From Flavobacteriales bacterium (lineage in GTDB: Bacteria; Bacteroidota; Bacteroidia; CAIKAF01): a stretch of 35,522 bases of DNA. The stretch covers positions 1-35,522 of the forward strand of contig JANWWP010000073.1 of the NCBI GenBank assembly GCA_025055575.1. Direction: 5' to 3'. This document shows, piece after piece, positions 1 to 7,644 of this stretch; the stretch's first letter is position 1; every line of letters starts with the position of its first letter. Both the position numbers and the translations under genes were made by a program. The notes beneath the pieces were generated by a model, which ran no database searches, was not told the origin of the DNA, and saw nothing but the letters and a program-made list of their open reading frames with translations.

Positions 1-1739
1 AAAGACGTTATGCGTCGGATACAGGAGGGGTGGCGCTCAACAATTACAACATGAACAACAATATGGCCAACCAGGCCAATTACAATTATGTGGCCAACCG
101 CTTAAACATCCACAATGTTATCGATTACATGATATTGAATACCTGGAGCGTCAACAGCGACTGGATCAACTGGAATACGATGTGGTGGCGCGGCCGAAAG
201 AGTCCGGGGGTAAAGTGGCGGTATGTATTGTGGGATATGGACAATGTTTTTGACCTTGGGGAAAATTTCTCGGGTTGGCAAACCACGGGATTCACGGCCT
301 CTCCCTGTGATCTGTCCAACAACTTCCAAAATGCGGGGCCCAGTATGGGATTTTTCGATATTTTCGGACGGCTGATGCAAAACCCAGGATTTAAAGCGCA
401 GTTCGCTGCGCGCCTGGGTCAGTTGCTTTCCGGGCCGCTGGATTGTCCCTATGTCATTGCCCATTTAGACAGTTTATCGGCCGTGGCTGCCACTGAAATG
501 GGGCGTCACACACAGCGCTGGGGCGGCAATGTGGCCCAATGGCAAAACAATCTCCAGTACATTAAAAATCAGATAAACGGAAGGTGTTCAGTGCTCACTA
601 ATACCGCTAATACTCTGGGGCCATGTTATGATATTACGGGCCCCTTCAACTTGGTGTACAATGTCAGCCCGGCCGGTGCGGGGACCATTGATTTGAACGG
701 CACTGTACTGCCGGCCTACCCCCATTCTATGACCTCCTATGGCAATATCACCAACAATCTGGTGGCCATTGCCAACCCGGGTTACACTTTCTCCCATTGG
801 GAAGTGAAGCACCACACCTTCAATCCGGACACGGTGACGGCCTCCGTCAGCTATTTATTAACTGCCTCCGATACCATTATTGCTCATTTCATTCAGGATA
901 ACCCACCCGTTCCAATTACTTTCATTGTAACCCCTCCGCTTTCCGGAAATATAGACATCAGCGGCTTCACGCCGGGGGGATATCCTTGGACGGGGTCCTA
1001 TGCCACCAATTCCAACGTGGCGCTTACGGCAACGCCTGTTCCAGGTTTCACATTTGACCATTGGAGCGCCGCACATCACTCTTTTACTCCAGGCTCCACT
1101 CAAGCCAATACTTCTGTCACAGTCCTTCAATCTGACACGATTTATGCCCATTTCGTGCAGGTGATTCCCCCGGCTCCTTCTAAGTTTTCGCTGACTCTGG
1201 ATGTGGCTCCGGCGAATAGCGGTAACATTGTTTTTAATGGCCAAACCTTTAGCCTCTTCCCAGTGACCGTGCAATTGGATTCCAATACGGCAGTTAATCT
1301 CGCAGCCATGGGGCTACCGGGCTTTTCTTTTCTGAATTGGACGTCCCATCATCATTTCCTTAACCCGGATCCAAGCCAGCCGCTCGTGAATTTCTTCCTT
1401 CAGCACAACGATACGGTGGTGGCTTGGTTTGAGGGAATACCCGAGGTCGAAAGGCCCATTCCCATGGTGCTCTTCCCCAATGCCTTCACACCGGATGGAG
1501 ACCAACTGAACGACGTGTTCAGGGCTTACTGGAATGAATTTATCCGGGAAGGTGAAATAACCATTTTCAACCGTTGGGGCGAAGTCATTTTCCGAAGCGA
1601 TAAATTAGATTTCCACTGGGACGGCACGCGGGGTGGGGTTCCCTGTCCGCAAGGGGCCTATGTGTATGTTTTCAGATATCTGACCACTTTAGAGGAAAAG
1701 GAATTTTATCAGACAGGCGTCTTGCTGCTATTACGTTGA
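1..1739 (+). CDS. CotH-kinase-like secreted protein with CHU_C T9SS tail (5' end missing)
   Basis: The frame is open to the left edge (first full codon at base 3), so the start lies outside the window; the GTG at 30 is only the first internal start-like codon. Bases 1 to about 640 match the C-terminal half of a CotH domain: an Asn-rich stretch, then an NIHNVIDYMILNTW segment and a KWRYVLWDMDNVF segment typical of the fold's Asp-containing core. Three tandem modules of about 83 residues follow (about 649-897, 913-1161, 1180-1431). They resemble divergent InlB-type beta repeats, and each carries F-x-x-W-x-x-x-H-H. Bases about 1461-1736 encode a gliding-motility-associated C-terminal (CHU_C) domain with FPNAFTPDGDQLND and FNRWGEVIF, a signal for T9SS export and surface attachment. 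CotH proteins can be atypical protein kinases, but the ATP-binding part is not visible here, so activity is inferred only. Confidence 0.85.
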   Translation, partial: RRYASDTGGVALNNYNMNNNMANQANYNYVANRLNIHNVIDYMILNTWSVNSDWINWNTMWWRGRKSPGVKWRYVLWDMDNVFDLGENFSGWQTTGFTASPCDLSNNFQNAGPSMGFFDIFGRLMQNPGFKAQFAARLGQLLSGPLDCPYVIAHLDSLSAVAATEMGRHTQRWGGNVAQWQNNLQYIKNQINGRCSVLTNTANTLGPCYDITGPFNLVYNVSPAGAGTIDLNGTVLPAYPHSMTSYGNITNNLVAIANPGYTFSHWEVKHHTFNPDTVTASVSYLLTASDTIIAHFIQDNPPVPITFIVTPPLSGNIDISGFTPGGYPWTGSYATNSNVALTATPVPGFTFDHWSAAHHSFTPGSTQANTSVTVLQSDTIYAHFVQVIPPAPSKFSLTLDVAPANSGNIVFNGQTFSLFPVTVQLDSNTAVNLAAMGLPGFSFLNWTSHHHFLNPDPSQPLVNFFLQHNDTVVAWFEGIPEVERPIPMVLFPNAFTPDGDQLNDVFRAYWNEFIREGEITIFNRWGEVIFRSDKLDFHWDGTRGGVPCPQGAYVYVFRYLTTLEEKEFYQTGVLLLLR

Positions 1740-1763
1740 ACCGGTTAAACTGGATTAGCTTTG
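1736..1763 (+). promoter_or_regulatory. Bacteroidota-type promoter for the two-component pair
   Basis: TTG at 1736-1738, a 17-base spacer and an exact TAnnTTTG box (TAGCTTTG, 1756-1763) match the known Bacteroidota -33/-7 promoter layout. The expected start of transcription lies about 10-15 bases before the GTG at 1781. The -33 element overlaps the last codon of the upstream gene. Confidence 0.55.
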
Positions 1764-1780
1764 GGTAATTTATTGCCCAG

Positions 1781-3025
1781 GTGAAACAGTTCTACCGTTT
1801 TATTAATCTTCTCCTCCTCTTCATCACCCTGTGCCTAGCGGCAGTCTATATCTATTTCATTATTTTTACGGTGAATCAGGGTAAAGGTGAAGGCCGCCGG
1901 GAGATAGAACACAGTTTTTACAAGACCTTGCTCAGCCCGCAGTGGAATATAAGCCGGGCTTCTTTTCGTGAAACATTGGATTCCGCCTCGGCGCAAATTT
2001 TTGTGAACTTTTTTCAGGAGGCTCTGATCGAGAACAACATTCGACATGATGTCAACATCCGGGTTTTTAATCCTTCGAATGAAGAAGTCTTTAACCAAAC
2101 CAATAATCCTCTCAGTTTTTTGGTTTCTCGAATCAGACTTTCCATAAAAAACAGAAACTTTCAGAAAGTCGGCGAACTGGAAGTGGAATATTCATCCCTC
2201 TCTCGACGCCTTTTGGCTCAAATCATCTTACTTGTCGTATCTCTGATTGTGATTCTAATAATTTTTGCAGCCACTATTTACTTAATAAATCTCCAACTCA
2301 AGCAGCAGGAAAAACAACAGCAAGCTACCCTTAACCTTATCGGAAATATTTCCCATGAACTTCGATCGCCCATCACCGCTATTTCCCTGGCCTGTGAGTC
2401 CTTACGCAAGGAAATGCCCGACAATAAATTGTTACAAGCTATTGATACTGAAAATCGCAGGATGGGGCTTCTGGCAGAGCGGGTGATACAAAACCTAAGG
2501 TTTCAGCAATTTTCCTTAGAGGCTCCTAAAAAGGAGCGTTTACATATTCATGAACTGCTCACTGAAATTGTGCAGAATGTCCGCATTACCCAACTGCCTT
2601 CAGACACCAGGCTGAGTTTGATTTTGAATTCAAACGAGGACGAAGTACTTGGAGATAAGGTACTTTTGACTTCAGTATTTTACAATCTCATTGAAAACGC
2701 CATTAAATATAGGGATCCTGCCAAGCCTTTCCATTGGATAGAAATTTCCACACTTTCACGGGGCATCACGCTAAGGATCAGCATTAAGGACAATGGGATC
2801 GGAATTCCTGAAAAATATATCCATAATATCTTCGACAGGTTTTTCAGAGTGCCTACCAACGATGTCCACAACGTCAAAGGGCACGGTCTTGGACTGGCAT
2901 TTGTGAAAAGCGTCATTGAATCCCACCAGGGATCCATTACAGTGCGCAGCATTGAGGGAAAAGAAACAGAATTTATTATTTTCTTAAATTTGTGCCCCAA
3001 AAATCAAAAACTCCTAAAACAATAA
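1781..3025 (+). CDS. sensor histidine kinase (two-TM, HisKA/HATPase_c)
   Basis: A 414-residue membrane sensor kinase that should autophosphorylate on His and pass the phosphate to the regulator encoded 3 bases downstream. A first membrane segment spans about residues 8-30, a small extracytoplasmic sensor region about 31-144, and a second membrane segment about 145-170. A short charged Gln-rich linker follows instead of a recognisable HAMP. The HisKA H-box is SHELRSPI with phospho-acceptor His192. The ATPase domain shows the N-box (LIENAIKYRD), G1 (DNGIGIP), F-box (FDRFFR) and G2 (GHGLGLA). The GTG at 1781 is used because it directly precedes the first membrane segment and sits just after a good promoter. 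The signal sensed cannot be read from the sequence. Confidence 0.95.
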   Translation: MKQFYRFINLLLLFITLCLAAVYIYFIIFTVNQGKGEGRREIEHSFYKTLLSPQWNISRASFRETLDSASAQIFVNFFQEALIENNIRHDVNIRVFNPSNEEVFNQTNNPLSFLVSRIRLSIKNRNFQKVGELEVEYSSLSRRLLAQIILLVVSLIVILIIFAATIYLINLQLKQQEKQQQATLNLIGNISHELRSPITAISLACESLRKEMPDNKLLQAIDTENRRMGLLAERVIQNLRFQQFSLEAPKKERLHIHELLTEIVQNVRITQLPSDTRLSLILNSNEDEVLGDKVLLTSVFYNLIENAIKYRDPAKPFHWIEISTLSRGITLRISIKDNGIGIPEKYIHNIFDRFFRVPTNDVHNVKGHGLGLAFVKSVIESHQGSITVRSIEGKETEFIIFLNLCPKNQKLLKQ

Positions 3026-3028
3026 AAT

Positions 3029-3745
3029 ATGGCAATAAGTAGCGCGCCAATTTTTAAGCTTCTACTCGTTGAAGACGAGGAAAATATCGGTCACATTGTC
3101 TCCGACTTTTTGACGAATAAGGGATATGATGTTACGTGGGCCAAAGATGGTCGGGAAGGTACGGAACTGGCCTTATACAATACATTCGATCTCTGCATCT
3201 TGGATGTGATGCTGCCCTATAAAAACGGCTTTGACCTGGCCCGGGAAATTAAACAAGCTTATCCGGATATTCCCATCATTTTCCTGACCGCTAAAAACAT
3301 GCCTGAAAACAAAATAGAAGGCTTCGACCTGGGGGCGGATGATTACATCTCAAAACCCTTCCTAATGGATGAGCTGGCCGCCCGCATCAACGCAGTACTG
3401 CGACGTACGCGGCACAGCGTGACGGTGTCCCCTACAAAACCTTTTAAAATTGGCAAATATGAATTCAACCCGCTGACCCAGGAGCTCTCTATTGGGGAAA
3501 ATAAAAGGAAACTCACCGCCAAAGAATCAGAGCTGCTACGCCTTTTGTGCCAAAATATGAACCGGGTGCTCGAGCGTAACTTTGCCTTACGTAATATTTG
3601 GCGGGAAGACTCTTATTTCAATGCCCGGAGCATGGATGTGTACGTTACCAAACTGAGAAAATATCTGAGCGAAGATCCGAACGTAGCCCTGCTGAATGTT
3701 CATGGTAAGGGTTTCAAGCTCGTGGTACCGGAAGAAACAGAATAA
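3029..3745 (+). CDS. OmpR/PhoB-family response regulator
   Basis: A 238-residue DNA-binding response regulator, the likely partner of the histidine kinase immediately upstream (3-base gap, one operon). The receiver domain covers about residues 10-122, with the acidic pocket EDE (15-17), phospho-acceptor Asp59 in LDVMLP, Thr87 and Lys109 in SKPF. A winged-helix OmpR-type output domain covers about 140-235 and includes an SMDVYVTKLRKYL recognition-helix region. It is expected to regulate transcription as a phosphorylated dimer. Neighbouring genes give no firm clue to its targets. Confidence 0.95.
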   Translation: MAISSAPIFKLLLVEDEENIGHIVSDFLTNKGYDVTWAKDGREGTELALYNTFDLCILDVMLPYKNGFDLAREIKQAYPDIPIIFLTAKNMPENKIEGFDLGADDYISKPFLMDELAARINAVLRRTRHSVTVSPTKPFKIGKYEFNPLTQELSIGENKRKLTAKESELLRLLCQNMNRVLERNFALRNIWREDSYFNARSMDVYVTKLRKYLSEDPNVALLNVHGKGFKLVVPEETE

Positions 3746-3771
3746 TTTTTCGGAAGCGGCACCAGGATTTT

Positions 3772-4440
3772 TTAAAGAAAAAGATCCATTCCCGTGAGCC
3801 GCAGGTTACGGCCAATCCAACGCCATATTTGCAGGGCGTGATGCTCTTCGGTGATATTTTTTTCCGGATCCTTCAGGTGTACCAATCGGATGTTATCCAC
3901 CCACTCCGGAATTCCGTCTTTGTCTAAATCCATCCATTGTGGGCTGTGACTTTCTTCAAGGAGTGCGCAGGGTATTTGTTTTCTAGAGCGACAACCGGGA
4001 TTTGAGAACAAAGTTTCAAATTGGCGGGCCTGCCAGGCGATTTGCATTTGTCCGTCCTCCCCAAGCGTCCAAACCCGGTACTCAACAATTTGGCTGCACG
4101 GTTCACGTCGGTGTTTTTCAAACCATATTTCAGCTTCCGGGGAAGCGTTTTTATTGCCGGGATACCAAGCCCACACTTCTTTTTCCAGGAGCCTGGGCCG
4201 ATCCTTTTCAGAAAATAGATCAAAAATTGCCCAAAGGGTGTCTCCATTGTGTGAATATTTTACGGCTAAACCATCTCTGGCCTGCCTGAGAGGGAATTGT
4301 TCAAAAGTTAGGTACGTGGCACTTGTTCCCAGGTATCTCGTTACGAGAGAAGAACAATAAGTGTCGTCCGCATGAAGCTGGATTTGTGCATTTAAAATAT
4401 CAAGGGAAAGATATAACCCAACGATCCAACAGACGCGCAT
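3772..4440 (-). CDS. exported protein of unknown function
   Basis: I do not recognise the family. From the ATG at 4440 it encodes 222 residues that begin with a signal-peptide-like segment (MRVCWIVGLYLSLDILNAQ), so it is probably exported. A longer reading from 4533 would overlap the DinB-like gene by 85 bases and bury the signal peptide, so I reject it. The mature part is Trp-rich and polar, with several Cys (for instance in SNPGCRSRKQIPC) that could form disulfides. Near residue 175 a DLDKDG motif resembles a Ca2+-binding DxDxDG loop followed by PEW. It is the last gene of a tight minus-strand cluster, 8 bases after the DinB-like gene, and converges on the response regulator gene. Confidence 0.75.
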   Translation of the reverse strand: MRVCWIVGLYLSLDILNAQIQLHADDTYCSSLVTRYLGTSATYLTFEQFPLRQARDGLAVKYSHNGDTLWAIFDLFSEKDRPRLLEKEVWAWYPGNKNASPEAEIWFEKHRREPCSQIVEYRVWTLGEDGQMQIAWQARQFETLFSNPGCRSRKQIPCALLEESHSPQWMDLDKDGIPEWVDNIRLVHLKDPEKNITEEHHALQIWRWIGRNLRLTGMDLFL

Positions 4441-4448
4441 CACATAAA

Positions 4449-4955
4449 TTAGGAAAGGTGTTTTTCTAAAGTTTGAATGTGCAGTTTTTCGTGACCTGCC
4501 GTGATCCGTACCAAAATTTCCGGCGAAAACCATGTGTTATTAGCCATGCCCTGGCGCTGAAAGTCTTCCGCACTGAAGGATGCAAAAAGCGTCAGGGTGG
4601 CAGAGCGTACGGCCTGATAGTCTTCCATAAGGCCTCTCATTTGCTGCGCCTGGTTCAGATGCCCATACGAGGCAGCCCATTGATCCTGATCGTAACCCGG
4701 CAGTGGATTCGGGGTGTTGCGCGCAATCCAGAGCGCCCGGAACTGGTACACCCTTTCTGCATCCGTCACATGGCGCAGCACCTGAAGCACATTCCATTTT
4801 CCAGGGGCGTAAGGCCGGGTGACATCCCAATGCCTGTTTTTCTGAAGCCACACATCGAAATTTCTTTTTTTAAGGTAGGCCAAGGCTTCATTTAGAGTTG
4901 GAAAGAGTTCAATATAAGGTTTGTAAAATACCGAAACTTCAGCAGGGGGGGGCAA
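4449..4955 (-). CDS. DinB-like four-helix metalloprotein
   Basis: A 168-residue protein of the DinB/YfiT superfamily. The metal-binding His triad is in place: His62 in LRHVTDAERVYQFR, then His155 and His159 in AGHEKLH near the C-terminus. A GKWNVLQVL helix precedes the first His. Family members bind divalent metal, and some are thiol-dependent transferases (bacillithiol S-transferase or similar); the substrate here is unknown. The only start available after the upstream in-frame stop is a TTG at 4955. It is followed at once by a run of eight G on the + strand (C on the coding strand, 4945-4952), so the exact N-terminus is uncertain. The gene sits 7 bases after the FG-GAP gene and 8 bases before the exported-protein gene, which suggests co-transcription. 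Confidence 0.85.
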   Translation of the reverse strand: MPPPAEVSVFYKPYIELFPTLNEALAYLKKRNFDVWLQKNRHWDVTRPYAPGKWNVLQVLRHVTDAERVYQFRALWIARNTPNPLPGYDQDQWAASYGHLNQAQQMRGLMEDYQAVRSATLTLFASFSAEDFQRQGMANNTWFSPEILVRITAGHEKLHIQTLEKHLS

Positions 4956-4962
4956 TCTCAGT

Positions 4963-7161
4963 CTAGTATTTGATGAAACGTGTTAGAGCTTTTTGGCCAT
5001 CACAGGAGGCCCGGATAAGGTAAAATCCTGGATTCAGATGGCCAATATCCACGGGGGCTTGAAGAGCCCGCTGGAGCACCCTGCCTTGCAGATCCAGGAC
5101 CTCTAGATTGTGGCAGGGGGTTTTTACGTGCACGTATTGAGAGGTCGGATTAGGATAGACTTGAAATGTGCCCACCGTAGGTTCCGGCCCAGGCATTTGA
5201 GAGGCTGTGGCGGATCCCATAAACAGGGTGAGGCCACCGCAATAGTTGCCCACCACCAGGTCAGGCAGGCCGTCGCTGTTGATGTCGGCCAAGCTCACCG
5301 CGGTACGCGCGCCCTCGCGCAGGCCCAGGAATGCTGGGGTCACAAGTTGAAAGGCCCCCGAGAGGTTGCCGGCGATGTTGGAATAATGAAAAATGCGGCC
5401 GTTGTGGCTGCCAACGAAGAGTTCCCACTGTCCCCCGGACGTTTTAAAAAACCAGGGAACACTGTAGCTGTTGAAGGACAGGGCGCTGTCGATAACGTTC
5501 ACCTGACCGAGGTCCGCGATGGTGGGTGTGGAAGAAAAGCCCGGCAGCTGGGGCGTTCCGGTATTCTTATAAAAATTCAATTTACCCAGGCGATGACCGC
5601 AGACGATGTCCAAAAGGCCGTCTTCATCAAGATCCACCAGTTGGGGTGCGCTGAATTGGGGTTCCTGAATGAAGCCCACGCCGGATTGTTTAAGCACAAA
5701 CTGGGGAATGCCCCCGTTGGTTCCACTGTTTTCATACCAGTAAAGCCGTCCAGTGGACTCACCAAAGAGGAGATCCGCATCGCCATCGGCGTCCAGATCT
5801 CCAAAAGTGGGCGTGATATTTTGATAATTCCCCGCCAGCAGGCCGGCCAGGTCTGAAGTCATAAGTTCAAATACCGGCTGAGTGGGGGTGCCCGTGTTTC
5901 TGAAAAAGTACAAACGGCTTCGGCTTTGACCGGACTGATAAATATTGCCGTTGCCCACCGTTAAATCCAACAATCCGTCACCATCCACATCATGGAAAAC
6001 AGGATATGCTCCTTCGCCCACGTCCAGCATGTCTTTTTGTAAAAAATCTGTCCCCCAGAATTGAAAGGATGGCAGGGAGTCCCAGCCTTCATTGAGGTAT
6101 AGCCAGAGGCTGCGCGCATTTTCTGAATTGACGTTAAAATTGGGCGAGGCCAATAGATCGCGCCGTCCGTCGTTGTTCACATCTGTATAAAAGGCCGCTG
6201 GAAATATGGCCAAATTCACCGGCACGGAAGTTCCAAGGCCCGCCGGAAACTGAGGATTTTGGCTTCCAATAATGGCCGTTCCAGGAGGGCCATTGTCCAG
6301 CAAGAGCGTGAGTGTGGGGTAGCTGAGATCCCCCACCACCAAATCCATGCGTCCGTCCCCGTTGGCATCCAAACTCATCAAGGTGCTGCCGCCGTGGCGG
6401 GGAGGCCCCGGATAGGTGTGGATAAATTGGCCATCGCAACTGTCGTTCAAATAGAGTGTGTTGTTATTCGGGTCTTCCACCACATGCCCCCAGTTGTCGG
6501 TATGTAATTTGAAAATCAAGCTATCGGAATGTCCATACCATTCGCGTGAAAGATTTTTATGCATTTCCAAACAGGCCCCTAGGACATTAAAATTTAAGAC
6601 GTCCAGGTCGCCATCCTTGTCCAAATCAGCAAATACCGGATAATCAGCCCCGGAAATATAAATGCCGGTGGTAAAATTACCATAGTTGCTCATCAAAACG
6701 GGTTTCACCAATTGAAAGGAAAGGCCCTGGGGCGCAGAACCTATGTTGCGGTACACGGCGGCGCTGCCATTTTTGTAGGTGAAAAGATCCACTCGGCCGT
6801 CCTTGTCGTAATCCGTAAAAAATGTCCAGGCCTGAAGCCCATCCGGAAAATACGGTCTGTATTCCGGGGCGGGACGGTAAAGCATCTGGCCCGGGGCGCC
6901 GATGTTGAGAAAAGGCAGAAGGCGATGCCCCGTCCGATCAAAAGTGATCAGGTCGTTGAGGCCGTCGTAGTTGAGGTCGATGCTGTGGATTTGAACATAA
7001 TTGAGGCCTCCGCTCCAGGCCATCGGGAGCGCCGCGCCATTGACAATTATCGGGACGGTGTCCGTTCGAATAAAAAACGCCGGCAGTTGGCCCTGAATTT
7101 TTAATGGAAGGCTCAGCGCACCCCACCCGAAAAAAGCAATTCTTTTAAAAATGAAAGTCAT
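4963..7161 (-). CDS. FG-GAP/VCBS-repeat secreted protein with T9SS C-terminal signal
   Basis: A 732-residue surface or secreted protein from the ATG at 7161; a TTG at 7200 gives a longer form without a better signal peptide. A Lys/Arg-hydrophobic signal segment is followed by about nine FG-GAP/VCBS blades. Each has a Ca2+-binding DxDxDG-type loop followed by a beta strand (DLDKDGDLDVLNF, DANGDGRMDLVVG, DVNNDGRRDLLA, DVDGDGLLDLTVG, DLDADGDADLLFG, DLDEDGLLDIVCG, DINSDGLPDLVVG and two earlier ones). This predicts a seven- or eight-bladed propeller, perhaps with extra blades. The tail (VYPNPTSQYVHVKT ... GFYLIRA) is a YPNP-type T9SS sorting domain. The start overlaps the end of the DoxX-like gene by 17 bases. 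The ligand is unknown; such proteins often act in adhesion or matrix binding. Confidence 0.9.
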   Translation of the reverse strand: MTFIFKRIAFFGWGALSLPLKIQGQLPAFFIRTDTVPIIVNGAALPMAWSGGLNYVQIHSIDLNYDGLNDLITFDRTGHRLLPFLNIGAPGQMLYRPAPEYRPYFPDGLQAWTFFTDYDKDGRVDLFTYKNGSAAVYRNIGSAPQGLSFQLVKPVLMSNYGNFTTGIYISGADYPVFADLDKDGDLDVLNFNVLGACLEMHKNLSREWYGHSDSLIFKLHTDNWGHVVEDPNNNTLYLNDSCDGQFIHTYPGPPRHGGSTLMSLDANGDGRMDLVVGDLSYPTLTLLLDNGPPGTAIIGSQNPQFPAGLGTSVPVNLAIFPAAFYTDVNNDGRRDLLASPNFNVNSENARSLWLYLNEGWDSLPSFQFWGTDFLQKDMLDVGEGAYPVFHDVDGDGLLDLTVGNGNIYQSGQSRSRLYFFRNTGTPTQPVFELMTSDLAGLLAGNYQNITPTFGDLDADGDADLLFGESTGRLYWYENSGTNGGIPQFVLKQSGVGFIQEPQFSAPQLVDLDEDGLLDIVCGHRLGKLNFYKNTGTPQLPGFSSTPTIADLGQVNVIDSALSFNSYSVPWFFKTSGGQWELFVGSHNGRIFHYSNIAGNLSGAFQLVTPAFLGLREGARTAVSLADINSDGLPDLVVGNYCGGLTLFMGSATASQMPGPEPTVGTFQVYPNPTSQYVHVKTPCHNLEVLDLQGRVLQRALQAPVDIGHLNPGFYLIRASCDGQKALTRFIKY

Positions 7162-7570
7162 GCAACAAAGGCGTGAACCATAGGACAAAAAATGCGGCAA
7201 GCGCCATCAACGCGTAGGGTACGAGGGCTGCCGCGCCGGCGTAATCCTTGGCCATACGTTGTCCGAAAAACAACGCCAGAACCGATACCATGGAAAGTAC
7301 GACACCAAAGAGAGCAGGCTTCATGTCGTCCATTAATACATACACAAAGCCCACGAAACAAAAAATGCCACTAAAAACTTCCAGCGCGGTGAGAATGCTC
7401 AAAAGCTGAGGCACTGAGTGGCGCAAACGGCTTTGGGCAAAATGCTGTTGAAGCCATTTTAAATTGTCGGCCCTGTGAATGAGTTTATCTATTCCGGACT
7501 GAAGGAAAAGGATCGCTAAAAAAGCGGTACAAAAAAGAGCAGGGATGTGACGGATGCCAGCTTCTATCAT
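7145..7570 (-). CDS. DoxX-like integral membrane protein
   Basis: A 141-residue protein with four hydrophobic segments (about residues 7-27, 55-78, 83-103, 113-134). An N-terminal FLQSGIDKLIHRADNLKW motif fits the DoxX/DoxD-like family (typically 120-150 residues, four helices). Members of this family are linked to redox or quinone-associated membrane functions, but the role of this one is not known. The ATG at 7570 has an exact TAATTTTG box upstream on the same strand. It is the first gene of the minus-strand cluster and overlaps the FG-GAP gene. Confidence 0.8.
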   Translation of the reverse strand: MIEAGIRHIPALFCTAFLAILFLQSGIDKLIHRADNLKWLQQHFAQSRLRHSVPQLLSILTALEVFSGIFCFVGFVYVLMDDMKPALFGVVLSMVSVLALFFGQRMAKDYAGAAALVPYALMALAAFFVLWFTPLLHDFHF

Positions 7571-7591
7571 GGGTATTTTTGTTATTCTCTA

Positions 7592-7599
7592 CAAAATTA
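7592..7599 (-). promoter_or_regulatory. candidate -7 box for the minus-strand cluster
   Basis: TAATTTTG on the minus strand is an exact TAnnTTTG match, 21 bases upstream of the ATG at 7570, which predicts a leader of about 15 bases. I see no clear -33 TTG at the normal distance. It lies in the divergent gap shared with gltX. Confidence 0.4.
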
Positions 7600-7615
7600 A
7601 AAAAAGCCGACGCAG

Positions 7616-7623
7616 TACTTTTG
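7616..7623 (+). promoter_or_regulatory. candidate -7 box for gltX
   Basis: TACTTTTG is an exact TAnnTTTG match, 21 bases before the chosen gltX ATG at 7645. A second exact box, TATTTTTG, lies at 7574-7581. Neither has a clear -33 TTG. A start of transcription near 7630 would place the upstream ATG-like extension (from 7579) outside the message and so supports the 7645 start. Confidence 0.4.
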
Positions 7624-7644
7624 GCGGGTTTTATATTGCATGCC

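Noticed and set aside
4441-4533. N-terminal extension of the exported protein at 3772-4440
   Set aside because: It overlaps the DinB-like gene and would bury the signal peptide that begins at the ATG at 4440.
7579-7644. N-terminal extension of GltX
   Set aside because: It adds a hydrophobic stretch not found at the start of GltX proteins and lies upstream of, or across, the better -7 box.
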